DNA from: Aerococcus tenax
GTDB taxonomy: Bacteria; Bacillota; Bacilli; Lactobacillales; Aerococcaceae
Direction: 5' to 3'
Length of the DNA: 64,000 bases
NCBI RefSeq assembly: GCF_003286645.3
Contig: NZ_CP127382.2
Span: 1,054,001 to 1,118,000, forward strand
Position numbers and translations under genes: made by a program. Shown one piece after another: positions 9,604-21,162 of this stretch; position 1 is the first letter of the stretch, and each line of letters opens with the position of its first letter. A model generated the notes under the pieces. The model searched no databases and was not told where the DNA came from. It worked only from the letters and a program-made list of their open reading frames with translations.

Positions 9604-11259
9604 ATGTCTTATGATGGACTATTTATTCATGGACTTATACAAGAATTAAACGCTTGCTTGGCCGGGGGAAGAATCTCAAAGGTGCAACAGCCCTACGACC
9701 AAGAAATTCTTCTTACCGTTCGGTCAAATCGCAAAAATTATAAATTACTACTCGCAGCGACGCCACAAGCTCCCCGCGTTCAGCTTACTAATCACCAATA
9801 TAGCGTGCCAGATACCCCACCTAATTTTTGTATGTTTTTACGTAAACATATTGATGGAGGAAAGATTATCAATTTCAGTCAATATGAAAACGACCGCATA
9901 ATTATTATCAGTATTGAAAGCAAAAATGAATTGGGGATTAGTGAACCCTATAAACTCATTATCGAAGTCATGGGTAGACGCAGTAATATCCTAGTTCTTA
10001 ATCAAGATGGTAAAATTGCCGACCTCATCACAAAAATAGATATTAGCCAAAACCGATTCCGTACCCTCCTACCAGGAGCTATTTACTATCTGCCTCCACA
10101 AGGAGATAAGGTCAATCCTTTCAGTATCTACCCCAATGAATATAACCTCAAGGCTGACGCTAAAGAGATACAGAAAACCTTTATGGGATTTGGCAAAGAT
10201 AGCGCGATAGAATTAGCCCAGAGACTGACTGAATCCCAAGATCAAAGTGCGACTTTTACTGCCTTTCTCAATGCTTTTGACCAATCCCAACCAACCTTGA
10301 GTCAAAATGACGGTCAGGTCACTGCGACGGCTTTCCCCTATCAAAGCCTAGGCGGAATGCAAACCAGTTACGAAACTTTTACCCAGCTCCTCGATGACTA
10401 CTATGAAAGGAAAGCTCTCTTTTCTCGGGTCAACCAGGTGAGTGAACAAATTAGCCAGGTTGTTGCTCAACGGATTAAGCATAATCAACGTAAATTAGCT
10501 AATCTTAAGCAAGATATGGAAAAAAGTAAACAAGCTGAAGACTATCAAATAAAAGGTGAAATTTTGACCACTTACCTCTTTCAAGTAGAAAAGGGAATGA
10601 CTAGTATCCAATTACCTAACTATTACGCTAATAATAACCTCATCGATATCGCACTCGATCCCTTACTAGAACCTTCCCAAAATGCCCAAAAATATTTTCA
10701 ACGCTATCGCAAACTAAATACGGCAAAACAGCATATTGAAGAACAAAGCCAAATTGCCCAAGCAGAATTAGATTATTTAGAAAGCGTTCAAGATCAAATT
10801 GAAATTGCTGAACCCAATGAATTAGAAGATATTCGTCAAGAACTTATCCGTGAAGGCTATATTAAACAACAAAAACATAATCACCATAAGCGCAAGAAAC
10901 CTTTAAAACCGAGACAGTATCAAACCAGTTTAGGAAACACTATCCTTGTTGGTCGTAATAATACTCAAAATGATGAACTAACCACAAGACGGGCTAATAA
11001 AAACCACTACTGGTTTCACGTTAAAGATATTCCAGGCAGCCATGTGATATTAGAAACTGACCAGCCTAGTGATGAGGAAATCATCGAAGCAGCAACATAT
11101 GCCGCCTATTTTTCTAAATACCGGCAAGCCAACAATGTCCCCGTGGACTATACACAGGTCAAACATGTTAAAAAACCTAATGGTGCTAAACCAGGCTTTG
11201 TTAATTACTTTGAGCAAAAAACAGTCTTCGTAAGTCCCGATGCCCATTTACAAGCTTAA
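9604..11259 (+). CDS. rqcH: NFACT-family ribosome quality control protein RqcH (FbpA-like)
   Basis: Bacterial Rqc2/NEMF homologue that binds stalled 50S-peptidyl-tRNA complexes and recruits tRNA-Ala to add alanine tails; also described as fibronectin-binding protein FbpA in Gram-positives. The 551 residues show the NFACT-N domain from residue 1 (MSYDGLFIHGLIQEL), a helical coiled-coil middle (about 270-420), and the NFACT-R domain near 445-530 with GNTILVGRNNTQND and YWFHVKDIPGSHV. There is no signal peptide or wall anchor, which favours the ribosomal role over a surface adhesin. Confidence 0.92.
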   Translation: MSYDGLFIHGLIQELNACLAGGRISKVQQPYDQEILLTVRSNRKNYKLLLAATPQAPRVQLTNHQYSVPDTPPNFCMFLRKHIDGGKIINFSQYENDRIIIISIESKNELGISEPYKLIIEVMGRRSNILVLNQDGKIADLITKIDISQNRFRTLLPGAIYYLPPQGDKVNPFSIYPNEYNLKADAKEIQKTFMGFGKDSAIELAQRLTESQDQSATFTAFLNAFDQSQPTLSQNDGQVTATAFPYQSLGGMQTSYETFTQLLDDYYERKALFSRVNQVSEQISQVVAQRIKHNQRKLANLKQDMEKSKQAEDYQIKGEILTTYLFQVEKGMTSIQLPNYYANNNLIDIALDPLLEPSQNAQKYFQRYRKLNTAKQHIEEQSQIAQAELDYLESVQDQIEIAEPNELEDIRQELIREGYIKQQKHNHHKRKKPLKPRQYQTSLGNTILVGRNNTQNDELTTRRANKNHYWFHVKDIPGSHVILETDQPSDEEIIEAATYAAYFSKYRQANNVPVDYTQVKHVKKPNGAKPGFVNYFEQKTVFVSPDAHLQA

Positions 11260-11273
11260 TCAAGCATGAGAAA

Positions 11274-11287
11274 CGAACGCACGTTTG
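11274..11287 (+). promoter_or_regulatory. LexA/SOS operator
   Basis: CGAACGCACGTTTG matches the Gram-positive SOS box CGAACRNRYGTTYG at every defined position. It overlaps the -35 of the lexA promoter, giving autorepression. Confidence 0.93.
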
Positions 11288-11313
11288 CACAAAATTTCGA
11301 GCTATGCTACAAT
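11285..11313 (+). promoter_or_regulatory. lexA promoter
   Basis: TTGCAC (11285-11290) and TACAAT (11308-11313) are separated by exactly 17 bases. The -35 sits on the right edge of the LexA box. The predicted leader is about 85 bases. Confidence 0.82.
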
Positions 11314-11406
11314 AAAAGCACGAATGTGAACCGCTTGAACCATTTTTATAGTAGATAAAAATGAAATGACTCGGATAATATATATGGAAAGTTTCGGTGA
11401 AACAAT

Positions 11407-12018
11407 ATGAAAGAAAGACCCCTACAAGTCTTACAATGCATTTATGATAGTGTAAAAAATCAGGGCTATCCCCCTACAGTTAGAGAAATATGTGACCAAG
11501 TAGGGTTAGCATCTACCTCAACTGTTCACGGCCATCTTAATCGCTTGGAAGCAGGTGGTTATTTATTCAAAGATTCTACCAAACCCAGAGCCTTGGAAAT
11601 TACCCATAAAGGTTTAAAGATGTTAGGCGTGGACCAACCCGGTATTCCTATTATCGGTACGGTTACTGCTGGACAGCCTATCGATGCCTATGAAGACGTT
11701 GACGGCTATTTCCCCACCCCACCAAGTCTTAATAGTCAAGATGGCGAATATTTCATGTTGCAAATTCGCGGAGAAAGTATGATCGAAACCGGTATCCTTG
11801 ATGGTGACTATGTCATTGTTCGCCAACAAAGTTCGGCATCTAATGGTGATATTGTTATTGCTATGACAGATGATGACGAAGCTACCTGTAAACGTTTCTT
11901 CAAAGAAAATGGTCACTTCCGCCTCCAACCTGAGAATGCCAGTTTAGAGCCAATAATTCTTGATGACGTCACCATATTAGGTAAAGTCGTTAGCCTTTAC
12001 CGTGAACATACTTTTTAA
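11407..12018 (+). CDS. lexA: SOS transcriptional repressor LexA
   Basis: Represses DNA-damage genes until RecA filaments trigger self-cleavage. The 203-residue protein has the winged-helix domain ([15 protein letters not shown], about 22-36) and a peptidase S24 domain. The cleavage site is Ala88-Gly89 in TVTAGQP, the catalytic Ser is in RGESM (Ser124) and the Lys is in ATCKRF (Lys162), so the protein should be fully functional. The ribosome site before the ATG is weak, but the N-terminus [12 protein letters not shown] matches the family. Regulated by the SOS box 120 bases upstream. Confidence 0.96.
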   Translation: MKERPLQVLQCIYDSVKNQGYPPTVREICDQVGLASTSTVHGHLNRLEAGGYLFKDSTKPRALEITHKGLKMLGVDQPGIPIIGTVTAGQPIDAYEDVDGYFPTPPSLNSQDGEYFMLQIRGESMIETGILDGDYVIVRQQSSASNGDIVIAMTDDDEATCKRFFKENGHFRLQPENASLEPIILDDVTILGKVVSLYREHTF

Positions 12019-12022
12019 AGTA

Positions 12023-12067
12023 AAAACCGCTCTTTAAGTCATTTACACTGACTTAAAGAGCGGTTTT
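12023..12067. terminator. bidirectional terminator between lexA and apt
   Basis: An 18-bp perfect stem, AAAACCGCTCTTTAAGTC with its complement, encloses a 9-base loop. A and T runs on the two sides let it serve both convergent genes. Confidence 0.92.
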
Positions 12068-12102
12068 ATTTGGATTATAAGTTTTATAGTATCTTGATAC
12101 CA

Positions 12103-12618
12103 TTATTCATAATTAATGAGGGACAGAATATCTAAATCATTGATTAGTTGACGACCTTTAAGGTTTTCTAATTCAATAATAAAGGCAGCGCCAACGACTT
12201 CCCCACCAAGTTCTTCAACTAATTTTTTAGTGCCACGAATGGTCCCACCAGTGGCCAAGAGATCATCAACAATGAGGACTTTTTGCCCAGGTTGAATAGC
12301 ATCTTTATGAATTTCAATAGTATTACTTCCATATTCTAAATCATATTCAATGCTGACTTTTTCACGAGGTAATTTATTCTTTTTGCGGGCAGGAACAAAC
12401 CCCTTGTTTAAAGCATAAGCTACTGGACAGCCAACGATAAAGCCCCTAGCCTCTGGACCTATGATCACATCTGCTGATTTTTCACGAGCAAAATCTGCAA
12501 TTTTATCAACTGCATATTGAAAAGCTTGAGGGTTCTGGAGTAAAGGCGTAATATCTCTAAATATAATGCCTTCCTCAGGGAAATTAGGTATATCCTTAAT
12601 GTAGTCTTTTAAGTTCAT
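12103..12618 (-). CDS. apt: adenine phosphoribosyltransferase
   Basis: Salvages adenine to AMP with PRPP. The 171 residues are the normal size. The PRPP-binding motif [13 protein letters not shown] is at about 119-131, and [12 protein letters not shown] near 55-66 is the family base-binding loop. The start codon overlaps the recJ stop as ATGA, so translation is coupled. The recJ-apt pair is a common Firmicutes arrangement. Confidence 0.97.
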   Translation of the reverse strand: MNLKDYIKDIPNFPEEGIIFRDITPLLQNPQAFQYAVDKIADFAREKSADVIIGPEARGFIVGCPVAYALNKGFVPARKKNKLPREKVSIEYDLEYGSNTIEIHKDAIQPGQKVLIVDDLLATGGTIRGTKKLVEELGGEVVGAAFIIELENLKGRQLINDLDILSLINYE

Positions 12619-14933
12619 AAATTATCCTCCTGGAAAAAATACCGAGTTAAATTTTCAATGGTTTCATTTAAAAGAAAGTTTTCTTTTTCAATTTGCTTTG
12701 CCCAATTTTTTAGGCTGGTTGACTCTTTTAAATCGATCTTATTCTGACCTGGTCGAATACGATAAATCTGACCATTTTGTTCTAAAAGCTCTGCTTCAAC
12801 TAAAACTTTTAACAATAAGTTAAGAAGAGGAAGCGGTAGCTTTAAATACCTAGCCAAGTCTGCCTTTTTTTCGGTCAAATCAAGTTCTTTATAGAAAATG
12901 AAATAACGATAAAGCAGAGCAAATTGATCGCGATTGGGCATACCAATTTTTCTTGCTGATATCGGACTATATGAAAATAGATAAATTGTTTCTATATTCT
13001 CATTATGAACGAAGTCTCTTAGCTTTTGCAAATTTTTTGGTAGTTCAAAAATAACTAACTGGCTATAATGTTCCCTGCTCTGCTTCAAGTCTTCTTCCCC
13101 TATTAAACAAGCTTGACTAGGAATCTGCTCCTTATATTGAGCGATTAAGGACTTGCTTTCAAAATAATAATAACTTTGGGGAAGGGAAAAAATAAGGTCA
13201 GGATTTTTTTCTCTTCGCCAGTCAACGATTATTTCTTGGTCGCTAGCCATATCGAGTAAAATAGCTTGTGGCCGACTTTTTCCCTGCCAGGTATTAATGG
13301 ATGCTTCGACAACCAGATCAACACTTTGACCAGCCTGTAAATAATTAGCCAAATTTCCCTTCTGAAAACCGATAACTTCTAGCTGTTGATTTTCCTTAGT
13401 CAAAGAAAATTTTAAGGTGTTCTTATCTTTTCCTAATTGCTGAGGCGCAGAGATCGATTCATTTTCAATTAAAAATATAGGTTTGGGATTAGCTGTACCA
13501 AATGGTTTTAAGCGATTAAGCTCCTGAATATTTTCTAAGGTCAATTGATCGGCAGTAATCTTGGCGTCAATTGTTAAAGGAATCTTCCCTTGTAATTGCT
13601 CTTTGAAAGGCTCAACTGCCTGATAGATTGCCGCTTTCCAAGCTTCAAATTGGTCTTCAGCAATGGTCATACCAGCTGCCATGGCATGTCCCCCACTCTT
13701 AGGGGCATATTCCTTTGCAGCTTGGAGAAGCTTGAAGAGGTTGATTCCTGCAACTGAACGACCTGACCCCTTATATTCTGCCTTTTCAGCATTAAAATTT
13801 AAAATGATACTAGGCCGCTGATAGCGCTCTACCAGTCGACTAGCCACAATACCTAGAACCCCCTCATGCCAATTGGAATGAGATAAAATGATAATTTCTG
13901 GTAATTCTTCCCACTCTTCGACTATCTGAATCGCTTGCTGACTAACCTGGTCAACAATTGCTCGTCGTTTTTGATTGGTCGTTTCAATGGTATTTACTAA
14001 TTCCTGACAATAATCTGGGTCGAAACTCGTGAGTAGTTCAACTCCTGGTTTAGCCGAAGCTAAGCGACCTAAGGCATTAAATCGTGGAGCTATGTTAAAG
14101 GCAATAGTTTCTTCATCGATATGGTTTAGATCAATGTTTTGACTTTTCATTAAAGTCATTAGACCGATTCTTTCACTATGAGCCATAATCTTTAAGCCTT
14201 GCTGAACAATGCTGCGATTTTCATCCTCTAAACGGACCAGATCAGCGATTGTTCCAATAGCACAGACATCCAAATATTCAACTGGTAAGCCACCAGTCAT
14301 CGCTTGGGCTAACTTAAAGGCTACTCCAGCTCCACATAGATCATCAAAGGGATAATTCCCCTCAGGGTGTCTGGGATGAACAATAGCATAGGCATCAGGT
14401 AAAGTGTTTCCAATTTCATGGTGGTCAGTGATAATGACATTAACGCCAGCATCTTCGGCATATTTCACTGCCTCATGACCGGCAACACCATTATCACAGG
14501 TTAGAATTAATTGGACCCCTTGCTTAATGTAGTAGGCATACACTTCCTTATTGGGGCCATAGCCATCCACAAAGCGGTCTGGTAAGTAATACGTTACGTT
14601 AGCCCCTATAGATTCTAAAAGTTCATAAAGAATCGTGGTTGCTGTAATTCCATCGGCATCATAGTCGCCATAGATTAATATAAGCTCATTATTTCTAACA
14701 GCTTCTTCTAAACGATCAATGGCCTTTTGCATATCATGGAGTAGAAAGGGATCATGAAAATGAGGCTTTTCACTCAAAAAATCATTAATTTCCTGAGAGT
14801 TTTGTTTCCCTCTCTGAAAAAGTAAATCGACAAGGAATGGCGACAATTGAGTTTCCTTAATCACTTGCTCTTTTTCTAAATCCAATTGATCAAAACTTGG
14901 CCTTAATTGCCACTCATAATTTGCCTTTAGCAT
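12615..14933 (-). CDS. recJ: single-stranded-DNA-specific exonuclease RecJ
   Basis: 5'-3' ssDNA exonuclease in recombination and mismatch repair. The 772 residues show the DHH phosphoesterase motifs (GDYDADGI near 84-91, TDHHE near 169-173), a DHHA1 part with [10 protein letters not shown] near 413-422, and an OB-fold region with [11 protein letters not shown] near 540. The extra C-terminal domain of about 200 residues is usual for Firmicutes RecJ. Followed by coupled apt and preceded by the SDR gene. Confidence 0.96.
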   Translation of the reverse strand: MLKANYEWQLRPSFDQLDLEKEQVIKETQLSPFLVDLLFQRGKQNSQEINDFLSEKPHFHDPFLLHDMQKAIDRLEEAVRNNELILIYGDYDADGITATTILYELLESIGANVTYYLPDRFVDGYGPNKEVYAYYIKQGVQLILTCDNGVAGHEAVKYAEDAGVNVIITDHHEIGNTLPDAYAIVHPRHPEGNYPFDDLCGAGVAFKLAQAMTGGLPVEYLDVCAIGTIADLVRLEDENRSIVQQGLKIMAHSERIGLMTLMKSQNIDLNHIDEETIAFNIAPRFNALGRLASAKPGVELLTSFDPDYCQELVNTIETTNQKRRAIVDQVSQQAIQIVEEWEELPEIIILSHSNWHEGVLGIVASRLVERYQRPSIILNFNAEKAEYKGSGRSVAGINLFKLLQAAKEYAPKSGGHAMAAGMTIAEDQFEAWKAAIYQAVEPFKEQLQGKIPLTIDAKITADQLTLENIQELNRLKPFGTANPKPIFLIENESISAPQQLGKDKNTLKFSLTKENQQLEVIGFQKGNLANYLQAGQSVDLVVEASINTWQGKSRPQAILLDMASDQEIIVDWRREKNPDLIFSLPQSYYYFESKSLIAQYKEQIPSQACLIGEEDLKQSREHYSQLVIFELPKNLQKLRDFVHNENIETIYLFSYSPISARKIGMPNRDQFALLYRYFIFYKELDLTEKKADLARYLKLPLPLLNLLLKVLVEAELLEQNGQIYRIRPGQNKIDLKESTSLKNWAKQIEKENFLLNETIENLTRYFFQEDNL

Positions 14934-14972
14934 AGCTAACCCCTTTCTTTAGCATCTTGATGTCTCTTGCCC

Positions 14973-15788
14973 TTAACGTGATTTTATCCGAGCCATGGTC
15001 CAATGGATCAAACGGTAGCCTAAGGGAATCGAAAGCGACAAGATCTTGTTTAAGTAGGCATAGTAATTAGGGACAACAACTTCCATCTTGTTCCTTTTTA
15101 TCCCCTGGCAAATCGCGTGGGCAACTTCTTCTGCTTCAACCGTGAAGGTATCAACTGCCTGAATAAATTGTCCACTCGGATCTGCCAGGTCAAAAAAGGC
15201 GGTCTTTACTGGACCGGGTAATACAGTCATTACCTGGATAGGCGTTGACCATAACTCTTGTCTTAATCCATTTGCAAAGGCTAATAAACCAGCCTTACTT
15301 GCTGCATAGCTAGCATTGCCAGCGGTTTGAATACGCGCGGCAATTGATGCCAATATCACCAAATAGGTCTTACTTAAGTCTTGGTCTAGCATGGCAATGG
15401 CGACGCGTTGACAAAGATAGATAGCGCTTATCAAATTGGTATTGATCTGTTCCAAAGTGTGTGCATCACTTTGTTGAATCACCCGTTCAAAATAGCCTAA
15501 ACCAGCACTATGAACAACAATCCTTATGGAATAATGCTCAAAGGCATAGCGGACCAACTTGTCAATTGACTCTAGATCATTTAAGTCAGCTGGAAAAATA
15601 TCTACCGCTTTTGCACCAGCCTCTATGCATAGCTGCTTACTTTCTTCCAAGCGTTCCTGGTGCCTAGCGGTTAGTAAGAGTGAGTAGCCTGCCTTAGCCA
15701 AAGCAATTGCAGTAGCGCGACCAATCCCACTAGAAGCTCCAGTAAGCAAGGCCCACTGCCCTTGCTTAGCCTTATTACTTAATGGCAT
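14973..15788 (-). CDS. short-chain dehydrogenase/reductase
   Basis: NAD(P)-dependent oxidoreductase of 271 residues. The Rossmann motif TGASSGIGRA lies near the N-terminus, and an Asn-Ser-Tyr-Lys set is visible (S in ILASIA, YAASK near 160). A hydrophobic segment near the C-terminus resembles the membrane-attached DltE/YqjQ-like SDRs often found between rnz and recJ in Firmicutes. The substrate is unknown. The ATG at 15788 has GAAGGA upstream; an in-frame TTG three codons earlier is too close to it. It overlaps the rnz stop by 14 bases. Confidence 0.87.
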   Translation of the reverse strand: MPLSNKAKQGQWALLTGASSGIGRATAIALAKAGYSLLLTARHQERLEESKQLCIEAGAKAVDIFPADLNDLESIDKLVRYAFEHYSIRIVVHSAGLGYFERVIQQSDAHTLEQINTNLISAIYLCQRVAIAMLDQDLSKTYLVILASIAARIQTAGNASYAASKAGLLAFANGLRQELWSTPIQVMTVLPGPVKTAFFDLADPSGQFIQAVDTFTVEAEEVAHAICQGIKRNKMEVVVPNYYAYLNKILSLSIPLGYRLIHWTMARIKSR

Positions 15789-16698
15789 AGCTATCAAAAT
15801 CCTTCACTACTTGGCTAGCAGGGAATATTTTTTCGGCACCTTTTTGCAATTCTTTAGCCATTGCCCCCACATAGCGAGCCGAAATATGGGTCAGGTAGAG
15901 CTGTTTAGCCCCGGCTTTTTTGGCCACCATGGCGGCCTGGCTAGCAGTGGAATGGTAATAATCATGGGCCATTTTTTCTTCACCAGCTTCAAAAGTCGCT
16001 TCATGAACCAAAACATCAGCATTTTGGGCTAAATCAATCCCAGCCTGGCAATAGCGGGTATCCCCATAGATGCTGACAATTTTTCCGCGCTTATCGGGTC
16101 CAAGGAAGTCTTTTCCTTGGAGTTCCCTACCATCTTCCAATTGAATGGTTAAACCAGCCTTTAATTGGCCTAAGAGCGGACCATTTGGTACCCCTGCTTC
16201 CCGGGCCTTATCAATTAATAATTCACCTGCTGAATCGGCTTCCTCTACCCTAAAACCATAACTAGGAACAATATGGTCTAAAGTCGCATATTTAACCGTA
16301 AATTGCTGGTCTTTAAAGGCAATCCCAGATTGGTCTAATTCCTGGTAATAAATTGGATAGGTTAGGCGGGTTTTAGATATCCCTAAAGAGGTTTGAACGT
16401 ATTTTTTCACACCTTTGGGGCCATAAATGGTTAAGGGAACATTTTCACCGCCTTGGAAGCTACGGCTACTTAAGAAGCCTGGTAACCCATACATGTGGTC
16501 ACCATGGACATGGGAGATAAATATTTTAGTTACTTTTCTGGGTTTCAAAGTTGTTTTAAGAAATTGTTGTTGACTGCCTTCCCCACAATCAAACATCCAC
16601 ATTTCATTGCGTTCGTCTAATAGTTTTAACAGGGTACAAGACACATTACGGGCCTTGCTGGGTACTCCTGCACCAGTACCTAAAAAAGTTAACTCCAT
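15775..16698 (-). CDS. rnz: ribonuclease Z
   Basis: tRNA 3' endonuclease of the metallo-beta-lactamase family. The 307-residue short form carries the zinc motif HVHGDHMYGLPG (about 63-74), a GDTRYC segment (about 214) with the metal-bridging Asp, HEATF (about 234) and a final LTHISARY (about 269). AGGTGA lies before the ATG. It sits between obg and the SDR gene, as in many lactobacilli. Confidence 0.95.
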   Translation of the reverse strand: MELTFLGTGAGVPSKARNVSCTLLKLLDERNEMWMFDCGEGSQQQFLKTTLKPRKVTKIFISHVHGDHMYGLPGFLSSRSFQGGENVPLTIYGPKGVKKYVQTSLGISKTRLTYPIYYQELDQSGIAFKDQQFTVKYATLDHIVPSYGFRVEEADSAGELLIDKAREAGVPNGPLLGQLKAGLTIQLEDGRELQGKDFLGPDKRGKIVSIYGDTRYCQAGIDLAQNADVLVHEATFEAGEEKMAHDYYHSTASQAAMVAKKAGAKQLYLTHISARYVGAMAKELQKGAEKIFPASQVVKDFDSYAIK

Positions 16699-16708
16699 AA
16701 ATATTCAC

Positions 16709-18043
16709 CTAATCTAAAAATTCAAATTCATAGTCTAACAAGCGCACAATATCGCCTGATTTGGCTCCCTTTTCTCGCAAAGCTTCGTCGACACCTTGTT
16801 TTTTCAAGCGACGAGCAAAGCGCATAGCACTTTCATCATATTCTAAGTTGGCCATCTTGAAATCTTTTTCTATGCGTCTACCGGAAAGGATAAAGGTACC
16901 GTCACTATCCCGGTTAATATAGAAGTAAGGTTCCTCTTCTTCAATTTGATAGTTGACGTTTTCCTTTTGATCTTCTGCTGCCTTTTCTGCCTCTTGAGCC
17001 TCTCTTCGTTCGGTTTCTTCATCGATCAATACAGCCGTATGGTCCATCAATTCGTTAATCCCCGCATGGGTGAAGGCAGAAATAGGATAAATTTCAGGGA
17101 CGTTTAAGTCAGGATAATTGTCTGAAAAGTAAGTGCTTAACTCCTCTTTAAATTCTTCTAAATATAAAACCGCCTCGGGAATGTCCATCTTATTTGCAAC
17201 GATAATCGTCGGTCTAGCAATCAAGTTCTCATCATAATTACTGAGTTCCTTATTGATTTTGACATAATCCTCGAAAGGATCCCGGTTTTCATAAGCTCCC
17301 ATATCAACCACATGTAAGATAACTTTTGTGCGTTCAATATGACGTAAAAATTGCATACCTAGGCCAATGCCCTCTGAGGCTCCTTCAATTAAACCGGGGA
17401 GGTCAGCTAAGACAAATTCCTCATGGTTTCTTGTCGTTACCACACCTAAATTAGGATTAATAGTAGTGAAATGATAGTCCCCTACCTTAGGCTTCGCTGC
17501 ACTGACCACAGATAGCAAGGTCGACTTCCCGACTGATGGAAAACCGACTAAACCCGCATCGGCTAAAAGTTTTAATTCTAGCTGTAAGGTTCTTTCTTGG
17601 CCAGGTTCCCCATTTTCAGCGATTTCTGGGGCAGGATTATTATGAGTGGCGAATTTGATATTACCACGTCCGCCACGACCTCCCTTAGCAACTATGAGCT
17701 CCTGACCGTCATCCACTAAATCGCCAATCAAGTCACCAGTATCAAAGTCGCGAACTGTTGTTCCAGGAGGCACCGGGACGACTAAGTCATTTGCCCCACG
17801 TCCATAACGGCCCTTGGTCATTCCATTTTCTCCTGGCTTGGCCTTAAAGTGACGATTGTAGCGGAAATCAATCAGGGTTCTTAAGCCTTCATCCACCTTG
17901 AAAATGACATCACCGCCACGACCACCATCACCACCAGCGGGGCCTCCATCAGGGCGGTATTTTTCACGGAGAAAGGCAACTAAACCATCGCCTCCCTTGC
18001 CGGCTTGAACCCATATTTTGGCATAATCATAAAATGTTGACAT
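16709..18043 (-). CDS. obgE: GTPase Obg/CgtA
   Basis: Ribosome-assembly and stress GTPase of 444 residues. The glycine-rich Obg fold occupies about 1-158 ([10 protein letters not shown]), and the G domain has GFPSVGKST (about 166-174), DLPG (about 212) and NKMD (about 283). The C-terminal OCT domain (about 360-440) shows the FEFLD end and is present, as in other Firmicutes. A GGAGGGGG ribosome site is clear. First gene of the obg-rnz-SDR-recJ-apt run. Confidence 0.97.
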   Translation of the reverse strand: MSTFYDYAKIWVQAGKGGDGLVAFLREKYRPDGGPAGGDGGRGGDVIFKVDEGLRTLIDFRYNRHFKAKPGENGMTKGRYGRGANDLVVPVPPGTTVRDFDTGDLIGDLVDDGQELIVAKGGRGGRGNIKFATHNNPAPEIAENGEPGQERTLQLELKLLADAGLVGFPSVGKSTLLSVVSAAKPKVGDYHFTTINPNLGVVTTRNHEEFVLADLPGLIEGASEGIGLGMQFLRHIERTKVILHVVDMGAYENRDPFEDYVKINKELSNYDENLIARPTIIVANKMDIPEAVLYLEEFKEELSTYFSDNYPDLNVPEIYPISAFTHAGINELMDHTAVLIDEETERREAQEAEKAAEDQKENVNYQIEEEEPYFYINRDSDGTFILSGRRIEKDFKMANLEYDESAMRFARRLKKQGVDEALREKGAKSGDIVRLLDYEFEFLD

Positions 18044-18073
18044 GGTCCCCCTCCTTTCAAATTTTTTATATTA

Positions 18074-20167
18074 TTACTTAGCTTGTAAGGCTTGAACATT
18101 ATAATGCTTAGTGATTGCTTGGTCAATTAGAGTTAGCAGTGCTAAGCGGTTGTTGCGGATATCTTGGTTATCCGTAAAGACCATGTTATCTTCGAAGAAT
18201 TGAGTAATTAGCGGTGTTAAAGCAGTGATTTCCTCATAAGCTTCTTCTACCCCTTCGTCCAATCTTAAATTCGAAACTGCTTGGTAGAGATCCCCTTCCG
18301 AATCATTTTCAAATAAATCTTCATTAACGAGGGGAAGTTCAACCTCTTCTTGGCTAACTTTAAGGATAATATTATTGATCCGTTGCCATGCTTCGACATT
18401 ATCTTTATAGTCCTCGTCTTCTTTGTGAGCATTTAATAATTCAGCAGATTGGATAATGGTTAATACATCGATATATTTAGCTTCTCTAGCGGCTTGAGAA
18501 ATATCAAAGCGAATTCCCTTGTCAGCCAGGTTATTCTTAAGCCGGTCAGATAAGAATTGGATAATGGCCTGACTCAATTCGACTTGCTTATCTTGGTCAA
18601 AGTCATAAACCTGGTCAAAGATATCTTTCAAGGCTTGATGCCATTCTAAAGGTAAGTGTTCAGCTTCTAAAATCGCTAAAATCCCAATCATTTGCCGTCT
18701 TAAAGCAAAGGGGTCGTTGGAACCAGAAGGAATTTTTCCAATAGCAAAGAAAGAAATAATTGATTCTAATTTATCACTAATGGCAAAGAGCAGGCCTAGC
18801 GGGCTTTGGGGAAGCTCACTCGCGTTACCACTTGGTAAATAGTGTTCACGGATTGCTGTGGCTACTTGGGGGTCTTCTCCCGCTTTTTTAGCATAAATTT
18901 CCCCGATAATTCCTTGCAATTCACTAAATTCATCTACAATTTGAGTTACCAGATCAAATTTATAGATAGAAGCGGTACGGTCGATTTCTTGAGTAAAGTC
19001 AGTGGCTAATTGACCGGCAAAGACTTCATGCATGGCCCAGTTTTCATAGAGATAGTGAGCAATTTTTCCGGTTCTTTCCATTTTTTGTTTCATAGAACCG
19101 ATCTCCGCATGGAAAGTCACATCAGTTAGCTTTTGAGCGAAATCATCAATAGCATGCTTTTGGTCTTCTTTTACAAAGAACATGGCATCTTCTAAACGAG
19201 CCACTAGCACCTTTTCGTTCCCATTTTTAACGGTTTCGATATGGTCATGGTTACCATTTCTTAAAGCAATGAAATGAGGCAATAACTTACCTTCTTGGTC
19301 TTCCACCGCAAAATAGCGTTGGTGTTCCCGCATACTTGTAATCAAGACAGGGGCTGGAAGAGATAAGTATTTTTCATCAAAATCTCCTACAAAAGCCGTT
19401 GGATATTCAACAATTTGGGTCACTTCTTCGAGTAGATCTTGATCAAGTGGAACCTGATAATTGTTTTCTTTGGCAAGGGCTTCAATTTGTTCCTTAATCA
19501 TTTCTTTTCTCTTATCTTGATCAACAATGACAGCTGCTTTTTCCAGGCTTTCTTCATAAAGACTAGCATGACTGATTTCAACACTTTCATTATGGAGAAA
19601 ACGATGACCGCGAGATAGATTGCCAGCTTCAACCGCTAAGACATTAAAAGGAATAACCTCTTTATCTAATAGGGATACAATCCAGTGAACCGGACGGATG
19701 TAGCGGAATTCGTGAGAATCCCAATGCATAGAGACCGGGAAAGTCATGTCACTGACACAAGTTTTTATTTCTGGCAATACCTCTTCAACATTGAGTCCTT
19801 CAGAACGTACGGTAACGTAGGCATAGTCTTCACCTTTTAATTCTTTAAAATAGATATCATCAACAGTGAGCCCCTTGCCACGCGCAAAACCCATAGCCGC
19901 CTTGGTCCAGTTCCCAGCTTCATCTTGGGCAATTCTTTTGGCCGGACCCTTAGCTTCTTCTTCAAAGGTACTTTGGCGGTCAGCCAATTCTTTTACTAAA
20001 ACCGCAAAACGTCTCGGGGTAGCAAAAGTTTCAATCGAACCATAGCTTAAACGATTTTCATCAAGAAAGTTTTCGACCCGTTCTTGAAATTGCTCACTGA
20101 TGCTACGAACATATTGGGCTGGCATTTCTTCTAAGCCAATTTCAATTAAATAGCTGTGATTATTCAT
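18074..20167 (-). CDS. glyS: glycyl-tRNA synthetase beta subunit
   Basis: The 697-residue beta chain of the alpha2beta2 GlyRS, which binds tRNA-Gly. The N-terminal [14 protein letters not shown] signature, an internal RPVHWIVSL and the C-terminal DALR-type anticodon-binding region are present. Its start overlaps the glyQ stop by 8 bases with GAAGGAGG upstream, so the two subunits are coupled. Controlled by the glycine T-box ahead of glyQ. Confidence 0.97.
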   Translation of the reverse strand: MNNHSYLIEIGLEEMPAQYVRSISEQFQERVENFLDENRLSYGSIETFATPRRFAVLVKELADRQSTFEEEAKGPAKRIAQDEAGNWTKAAMGFARGKGLTVDDIYFKELKGEDYAYVTVRSEGLNVEEVLPEIKTCVSDMTFPVSMHWDSHEFRYIRPVHWIVSLLDKEVIPFNVLAVEAGNLSRGHRFLHNESVEISHASLYEESLEKAAVIVDQDKRKEMIKEQIEALAKENNYQVPLDQDLLEEVTQIVEYPTAFVGDFDEKYLSLPAPVLITSMREHQRYFAVEDQEGKLLPHFIALRNGNHDHIETVKNGNEKVLVARLEDAMFFVKEDQKHAIDDFAQKLTDVTFHAEIGSMKQKMERTGKIAHYLYENWAMHEVFAGQLATDFTQEIDRTASIYKFDLVTQIVDEFSELQGIIGEIYAKKAGEDPQVATAIREHYLPSGNASELPQSPLGLLFAISDKLESIISFFAIGKIPSGSNDPFALRRQMIGILAILEAEHLPLEWHQALKDIFDQVYDFDQDKQVELSQAIIQFLSDRLKNNLADKGIRFDISQAAREAKYIDVLTIIQSAELLNAHKEDEDYKDNVEAWQRINNIILKVSQEEVELPLVNEDLFENDSEGDLYQAVSNLRLDEGVEEAYEEITALTPLITQFFEDNMVFTDNQDIRNNRLALLTLIDQAITKHYNVQALQAK

Positions 20168-21086
20168 GCTTACCGTCCTCCTTCAAATAGCTTTGGGCTT
20201 CTTCGCGCGATAATAAAGGGAAACCTAATTCTTTACGTTTTTCGACCATTAGACGTGCTACCCGTCTTGCCATGTGGCGAACCCTAGCCAAGTAGGCCGC
20301 ACGGTCGGTCACTGACACAACGCCCCGAGCATCCAACAAATTAAAGGTATGTGAACATTTGAGGATATAGTCGTAGGCTGGGTGAACTAGGCCGTTATCG
20401 ATTTGTTGATTGGCCTCTCTTTCATAGGCGTCAAAATTATTAAATAACATCTGTGTATCCGCTTTTTCAAAGGAATAAGTCGAATGTTCAAATTCAGGTT
20501 GTTTAAAGATTTCTCCGTATTTCACGCCCCGAGACCATTCCAAATCATAGACGGAATCTACTCCTTGAAGGTAGGAAGCAAGTCTTTCAATCCCATAAGT
20601 GAGCTCAGAAGTGGTCGGATAACAATCTAAACCACCCACTTGTTGGAAATAAGTAAATTGAGTGATTTCCATTCCATCTAACCAAACTTCCCAACCTAAA
20701 CCAGCACAACCCATGGATGGGTTTTCCCAGTTATCTTCAACAAAACGAATATCATGCTTCAATGGATCGATCCCTAAGCTCTTGAGACTTTCGATATAGA
20801 GTTCCTGAATATTATCAGGATTTGGCTTCATGACCACTTGGTATTGATGATGTTGGTAAAGACGGTTAGGGTTTTGACCGTAACGGCCATCGTCGGGACG
20901 CCGTGAAGGTTCTACGTAACATGCATTCCAAGGTTCTGGTCCAATAGCTCTTAAGAAAGTATATGGACTCATGGTCCCTGCACCTTTTTCGGTATCATAG
21001 GCATTTAACACTAAACATCCTTGATTAGACCAGAATTGATGCAAGGCAAGAATCATTTCCTGAACGGTTTTGGCAGTAGTTGTCAT
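20160..21086 (-). CDS. glyQ: glycyl-tRNA synthetase alpha subunit
   Basis: The 308-residue catalytic alpha chain of the bacterial-type GlyRS, which activates glycine. The conserved start region [12 protein letters not shown] and the [13 protein letters not shown] segment are present, and class II motif 2 residues ([13 protein letters not shown]) are visible near 57-69. Preceded by a T-box leader and a terminator that sense uncharged tRNA-Gly. Confidence 0.97.
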   Translation of the reverse strand: MTTTAKTVQEMILALHQFWSNQGCLVLNAYDTEKGAGTMSPYTFLRAIGPEPWNACYVEPSRRPDDGRYGQNPNRLYQHHQYQVVMKPNPDNIQELYIESLKSLGIDPLKHDIRFVEDNWENPSMGCAGLGWEVWLDGMEITQFTYFQQVGGLDCYPTTSELTYGIERLASYLQGVDSVYDLEWSRGVKYGEIFKQPEFEHSTYSFEKADTQMLFNNFDAYEREANQQIDNGLVHPAYDYILKCSHTFNLLDARGVVSVTDRAAYLARVRHMARRVARLMVEKRKELGFPLLSREEAQSYLKEDGKHE

Positions 21087-21162
21087 CTGACTTCCTCACT
21101 CTCATTTTTATTTCAAATCTGAAATTGACAATAGACTAATTGCTGGTTTTTTGCTAGCAAAG

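Noticed and set aside
9604..11259. Calling the NFACT protein a secreted fibronectin-binding adhesin
   Set aside because: There is no signal peptide or anchor, and the NFACT-N/R domains fit the ribosome rescue factor.
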